Both the position numbers and the translations under genes were made by a program. This document shows, in pieces, positions 60,468 to 64,000 of a stretch of DNA of 64,000 bases. The stretch's first letter is position 1, and each line of letters opens with the position of its first letter. The notes below the pieces were generated by a model. It saw only the letters and a program-made list of their open reading frames with translations. It did no database searches and was not told where the DNA came from. The stretch is taken from the NCBI GenBank assembly GCA_025351425.1, contig JANXVY010000073.1:1-64000 (forward strand), in the 5' to 3' direction. The stretch comes from Hyphomicrobium sp. Lineage in GTDB: Bacteria; Pseudomonadota; Alphaproteobacteria; Rhizobiales; Hyphomicrobiaceae.

Positions 60468-61499
60468 TCAAACCTTGCGCAAGTTCATTTGCGAGACGAC
60501 ATCACGCAGCGTGCTGGTGGCCTCGGCCTGATGGTTGGCCTGTTCGTCGAGCCACTCCCGCACGACCTTCTGCTCGGCCCGCATCTGGCCGACCAGCGTA
60601 TTGACGCTGCGGGCGAGTTCTTTGGTGTGCTCCTCGCCCTGCTCCGTGCCCACGTGCATCTGCTCGAGGCGCGAGGCCAGCCCCGCGACCGACGTGTTCA
60701 ATGTGCCAAGCGTGATCAGCAGCTGCCGCGTGCCTTCGTCGGCGACGCCCAAGCCCGGCGTCAGCTCGGTGATGTGAGAAAGCCACTCTTCGAGTTCGTT
60801 GTAGAAGCGGTTGTGCGCGTGCGACGCTTGCAGTTCGAGAAAGCCCAGGATGAGCGAGCCGGCAAGACCCAGCAGCGAGGATGAGAACGCGGTGCCCATG
60901 CCGCGCAGCGGCGCCGACAAGCCAGCCTTCAGGTCATCGAACACCGCGACGCTATCGGTCGACTTGGTGTCGAGCGTGGCGATCGCCTTGGAGACAGACG
61001 TGATGGTGTCGAGCAACCCCCAGAACGTGCCGAGCAACCCCAGAAACACGAGCAGCCCGACGAGGTAGCGCCCCGTGTCGCGCGCCTCATCGAGCCGCGA
61101 ACCGATCGAATCCATGATCGTGCGCATGGCGTTGGTCGACAGCGAGAGCGCGCCTTTGCGGTCGCGCAGCATGGTCGCCATGGGCGCGAGCAACTTGGGC
61201 TCGAACGTTTGCGTGAGGCCGGGGTCCGAGATGCGGAACGCGTTGACGAAGCGGATTTCCGGATAGAGGCGGATCACCTGCCGGAAGGCATAGATGATGC
61301 CAAGCGCCAGCACACCGAGGATGAGGCCGTTGAGGCCCGGATTGGTGAACAGGGACGTCTTGAGCTGATCAAACAGAACCGCCGCGAGAAACGCGACCAA
61401 AATCAAAAAGATGACCATCCGCAGCAGGAACACGCCGGGCGGATTGAGCGACAGGACGCGGTGCTCGGGTGCGATGTCGCCAGTTCGTTTCCGTGCCAT
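60468..61499 (-). CDS. MotA/TolQ/ExbB-family stator membrane protein
   Basis: A 343-residue protein. Two spans lie near the N-terminus (LLRMVIFLILVAFLAAVLFDQ and LNGLILGVLALGIIYAF). Two more are in the MotA/TolQ/ExbB core: VGLLVFLGLLGTFWGLLDTI and LGLAGSLILGFLELQ. The long cytoplasmic-type C-terminal tail (about 240-340) is helical, with repeated ELARSVNTLVGQMRAEQKVV. The ATG at 61499 (MARKRTGD) is preferred. It forms a pair with the MotB-like gene 10 nt downstream and is divergent from an OmpA gene. No mot or fli gene is nearby. Confidence 0.83.
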   Translation of the reverse strand: MARKRTGDIAPEHRVLSLNPPGVFLLRMVIFLILVAFLAAVLFDQLKTSLFTNPGLNGLILGVLALGIIYAFRQVIRLYPEIRFVNAFRISDPGLTQTFEPKLLAPMATMLRDRKGALSLSTNAMRTIMDSIGSRLDEARDTGRYLVGLLVFLGLLGTFWGLLDTITSVSKAIATLDTKSTDSVAVFDDLKAGLSAPLRGMGTAFSSSLLGLAGSLILGFLELQASHAHNRFYNELEEWLSHITELTPGLGVADEGTRQLLITLGTLNTSVAGLASRLEQMHVGTEQGEEHTKELARSVNTLVGQMRAEQKVVREWLDEQANHQAEATSTLRDVVSQMNLRKV

Positions 61500-61893
61500 G
61501 CAAAATCCCTTGAGCCCGCGCGAACGCATCATCCATGCAACAGTACGCCAGTCTTTGCATCAAACCATAATAGCTCCATCATGTGATTTTTGCGGCAGGT
61601 GCAGCCCGCCAGGTGTTGCAAAGTGGCGACGATCGGGGGCGCTGGACCACTTGCGGCAGGGAAAGTTCGGGTCAAATCGTTCAGCTCGTCCAAAATCCGC
61701 CATCGGCCAGGAACATGACCCGTCCGGCGTCGTTAGGGGGACGAGGGACTTTCTATTCAGATCTACTCGCTTTGGTTGCAGAAGAGCCGGTTGCAACCCA
61801 AGAGAGCACGCCCACGGTCAGCAACCGTTCAGCTGCCATCGCGTTTTATGTGATTTCCGTCTCGCCCGAAGTCTTCAACGAACAGGAACAACC
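61500..61893. other. Divergent promoter region between the stator-like pair and the OmpA gene
   Basis: About 390 bases. The open reading frame of the OmpA gene extends through it, but no start codon with a ribosome site or protein-like composition is seen. A palindrome GGTTGCAACC lies at about 61789-61798. Both promoters probably lie here. No other gene is evident. Confidence 0.5.
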
Positions 61894-63621
61894 GTGTCCC
61901 ACCGTCATCCCCTTAAAGGCTTGGGCCTGGCCCTCGCGATGTCATGCCAGGCAACCATCGCGCTCGCGCAGCAACCGCAGCCGCCAGTCGATCCCAATGC
62001 GGTCGAGAAGCCGAAGCCTGGCGAGGTCAAACCCAAGCCGAAGCCGGAAAATAGCGGTCCGGCCCAGGAACGTCAGCGTCCGCCGGAAAACCGCCAGCCC
62101 CCACAGCCCCCGCAGCAGCAGCCCAAAGCCGCGCCCGAGCAACCGCCGCCAGCAAGGCCACCGGTGGCGCGCCCCCCCGTTCCGCCACCGAGCCCGCCGC
62201 ACGATCAGCCGCGCGCCCAACCCGAACAGCGTCCCCGCTTGGACGATCGCCCACGGCCGCCGGAAGGAAAACCGGTGCCGGAAAGCGCGCCGCCAGTGCG
62301 GCCAAACCCGCAGGCGCTTCCGCCCACTGCCCAGCCTCCGGTAGCCCTGCCCCCGCCCAAGCCCGCGGCAGTTCCCCCCGCACAGCCGGTTCCGCCGGCA
62401 CAACCCGCACCCCCTGCGCCAACGGCCGCACCTGCGCCTGTTGCCCCTCCAAGCCCAGCTCCCGCGCCGCCAGCGCCCAAGCCGAATGCGCTGCCACCGG
62501 TTGGAGCACCTCCGGCGCCTGCGACCGCACCCGGCGCACCCGCAAGCACGCCCCCTGCACCCGCACCGGCTCCCCAGGCAGGCGGGGCGACCCCCCCTGC
62601 ACCGCCCGTACAGGCAGCCAAAATTCCGCCACCCCCGCCGGTCGCAGCCGGTGCACCTGCTGTAGCGTTCGTGCCGGGCTTCCAGCCCACGGGACCAGCC
62701 CCGGCCCGGCTGCAGGATGTCCAGAAGGGCCGCACGGAACGCGTAGAAGACGGCGGCAAGCGCACGGTGATCCAGGAGATAGACAACCGGGTGATCATCA
62801 AGCAGCAAAACACGACCATCATCCGTCACGACGAGACGCAACGGTTTGCCAAGACGGCAACCGACGTCCGCTCGGAACGGCGCCCGGATGGCACGACCCA
62901 GACCGTGATCATTCAGCCCGGCGGCGTCCAGATCTACAACATCGTCGACAACAGCGGCCGGCTGGTGCGTCGCTACCGTCACGACGAGCGCGGCCGCGAT
63001 GTCGACATCATCGATAACCGCAGCTTCTACCGCAATGGCGCATTGATCGGCGCCGGACTTGTGCTCGGCGTCATCGCGCTCGAACTGGCCGCACCCGAAA
63101 TCCGCATCCCGCGCGAAAAGTACGTGGTCGATTACGACCGCGCCTCCGACGACGACGTGTATGAAGCCCTGACGGCCCCGCCTGTCGAACGGCTCGAACG
63201 GCGCTATTCGCTGGAAGAAGTGCGCTACAGCCACGAACTGCGCGAGCACATGCGCAGGCTCGACCTGGACGCGGTGACGTTCGAAACGGGCTCCTGGGAG
63301 GTTGCAGACGCACAGTTTCCCAAGCTCGAACGCGTGGCCCGCATCATGGACCGCATCCTTGCGGACCGGCCCGACGAGGTCTTCATGGTCGAAGGCCACA
63401 CCGATGCGGTCGGCAGCGAGATCGACAACCTGACGCTGTCGGACCGGCGCGCCCAGGCTGTGGCCGAAATTCTGTCGGGCGTGTTCCATGTCCCGCCCGA
63501 AAACCTCGTGACGCAAGGCTACGGCGCGCAATATCTCAAAATCCCGACGCCCCACGCCGAGCGCGCCAACCGCCGCGTCGCCATCCGCCGCATAACGCCG
63601 CTGATGTCGAGCCGCGATTAA
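61894..63621 (+). CDS. Proline-rich OmpA-family outer-membrane/peptidoglycan protein
   Basis: A 575-residue protein. A signal peptide (LGLALAMSCQATIALAQ) precedes about 240 residues of Pro/Ala-rich low complexity. A middle domain of about 180 residues contains EIDNRVIIKQQNTTIIRHDE and VIIQPGGVQIYNIVDNSGRL then RGRDVDIIDNRSFYRNGALI and a hydrophobic IGAGLVLGVIALELA. The C-terminal OmpA domain holds VTFETGSWEVADAQFPKLER, MVEGHTDAVGSEIDNLTLSD, RRAQAVAEILSGVFH and NRRVAIRRITPL. GTG at 61894 is the start, with CAGGAAC upstream; the longer open frame to 61411 is not protein-like. A strong terminator follows. It likely spans the periplasm and holds peptidoglycan. Confidence 0.82.
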   Translation: MSHRHPLKGLGLALAMSCQATIALAQQPQPPVDPNAVEKPKPGEVKPKPKPENSGPAQERQRPPENRQPPQPPQQQPKAAPEQPPPARPPVARPPVPPPSPPHDQPRAQPEQRPRLDDRPRPPEGKPVPESAPPVRPNPQALPPTAQPPVALPPPKPAAVPPAQPVPPAQPAPPAPTAAPAPVAPPSPAPAPPAPKPNALPPVGAPPAPATAPGAPASTPPAPAPAPQAGGATPPAPPVQAAKIPPPPPVAAGAPAVAFVPGFQPTGPAPARLQDVQKGRTERVEDGGKRTVIQEIDNRVIIKQQNTTIIRHDETQRFAKTATDVRSERRPDGTTQTVIIQPGGVQIYNIVDNSGRLVRRYRHDERGRDVDIIDNRSFYRNGALIGAGLVLGVIALELAAPEIRIPREKYVVDYDRASDDDVYEALTAPPVERLERRYSLEEVRYSHELREHMRRLDLDAVTFETGSWEVADAQFPKLERVARIMDRILADRPDEVFMVEGHTDAVGSEIDNLTLSDRRAQAVAEILSGVFHVPPENLVTQGYGAQYLKIPTPHAERANRRVAIRRITPLMSSRD

Positions 63622-63636
63622 CTCAGACATCGCGAG

Positions 63637-63676
63637 AAAAGGGCCAAGGGACACTCTCTCCTTGGCCCTTTTTTTT
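63637..63676 (+). terminator. Rho-independent terminator after the OmpA gene
   Basis: AAAAGGGCCAAGG and CCTTGGCCCTTTT form a perfect stem with a loop of about ten bases, followed by TTTTTT. It lies 15 bases after the stop codon. This is the clearest intrinsic terminator in the window. Confidence 0.92.
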
Positions 63677-63806
63677 GAGCAGCGCGCAGCCTGCTGATGG
63701 AAGGGGCTTGCGCACGGGCTCGGGCGGCGCGAACATCGATGATGTCGCGCCGTCCCGTCAGGCGCAGAGACGCGGCAACGGTTCCCGGCGCCTGGCTGGA
63801 GGACTT

Positions 63807-64000
63807 ATGGGATCAAATGTCGCTCAAAATGGCAGTAGGCGCCCCGCCCGCTGCATTGCCCTCGTAGGGCCCTATCTGGCGGGCAAGACCACTCTCCTCG
63901 AAGCAATCCTCGAACGCACCGGCACGATCAAACGGCAAGGCAGCGTGGACGCCAAGTCGACGATCGGCGACGCAAGCCCGGAGGCGCGCGGCCACGGCAT
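63807..64000 (+). CDS. Elongation factor G-like GTPase, N-terminus (runs off the window)
   Basis: Only the first 64 codons are present. They begin MGSNVAQNGSRRPARCIALV and contain the P-loop GPYLAGKTTLLEAILERTGT. Then come QGSVDAKSTIGDASPEARGHG, where canonical EF-G has the switch I region after a D-x-x-x-x-E-x-x-R-G motif. This matches the divergent EF-G-like proteins of Rhizobiales rather than canonical FusA. GGAGG lies 6-10 nt before the ATG at 63807. Function in translation is unconfirmed. Confidence 0.75.
   Translation, partial: MGSNVAQNGSRRPARCIALVGPYLAGKTTLLEAILERTGTIKRQGSVDAKSTIGDASPEARGHG

Noticed and set aside
63721-63806. A possible short gene between the OmpA terminator and the EF-G-like gene
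   Set aside because: Fewer than 90 bases, no ribosome site apart from that of the EF-G-like gene, and no start in a sensible frame.

Overview
The window is dense, high-GC (low-60s percent by eye) chromosomal DNA from an alphaproteobacterium, most likely of the order Hyphomicrobiales (Rhizobiales). Pointers are the ileS-ribF-maoC block, a DUF1013/TrcR-type regulator, a PraR-type HTH regulator, the moaE-moaD-pgsA-uvrC string, thyA-folA-hflK-hflC and the tolQRAB-pal locus. A genus cannot be fixed from the sequence; Hyphomicrobiaceae is a guess. I see no rRNA, tRNA, CRISPR array, intact insertion sequence or prophage. Most of the window is core genome.

Layout. 1-3066: ileS (5' part only), ribF, a MaoC hydratase and the TrcR-like regulator. 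3210-9284: propionate-CoA ligase, a fatty-acyl-CoA ligase, a DUF6891 protein and two small exported proteins. 9301-17522: a BciB/FrhB-type Fe-S flavoprotein, a cell-wall amidase, molybdopterin synthase (moaE, moaD), pgsA, an exported alpha/beta hydrolase and uvrC. 17642-24123: lytic transglycosylase, glutaminase, hflC/hflK, folA/thyA and a degenerate SDR. 24220-28054: YdcZ transporter, Mpo1-like protein, ene-reductase, NhaA and a DUF3597 protein.

28385-34872 is the Tol-Pal envelope locus: tolQ, tolR, tolA, tolB, two tandem tiny lipoprotein genes, pal and cpoB. It is followed by a crotonase, fthC and a YmdB-type phosphoesterase, then an L,D-transpeptidase and a tripartite RND pump (adaptor and permease) with a convergent orphan adaptor. 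43912-48164 holds an unfamiliar 600-residue P-loop protein, a GyrI-like protein, a broken SRPBCC remnant, apt and small proteins. 48296-50098 pairs mtnA with a class II aldolase, which looks like the methylthioadenosine-to-DHAP salvage shunt. 50216-58699: a COG3904 protein, YebC, a thioesterase, a TPR protein, photolyase, a second L,D-transpeptidase, a PraR-like regulator, a decayed Crp/Fnr gene and a small exported protein. 58712-63621 is an envelope block: DUF599, a MotB-like OmpA protein, a MotA/TolQ-like protein and, divergently, a proline-rich OmpA protein. The window ends inside an EF-G-like gene.

The shared theme is envelope maintenance: Tol-Pal, a second stator-like proton-channel pair, peptidoglycan amidase, transglycosylase and L,D-transpeptidases, lipoproteins and efflux. 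The least explained items are the twin lipoproteins between tolB and pal, the peptide-repeat N-terminus of CpoB, the P-loop protein at 43912, the stator-like pair at 59426-61499, and the SDR that has lost its active site. Functions rest on motif and family recognition by eye; no database search was run.
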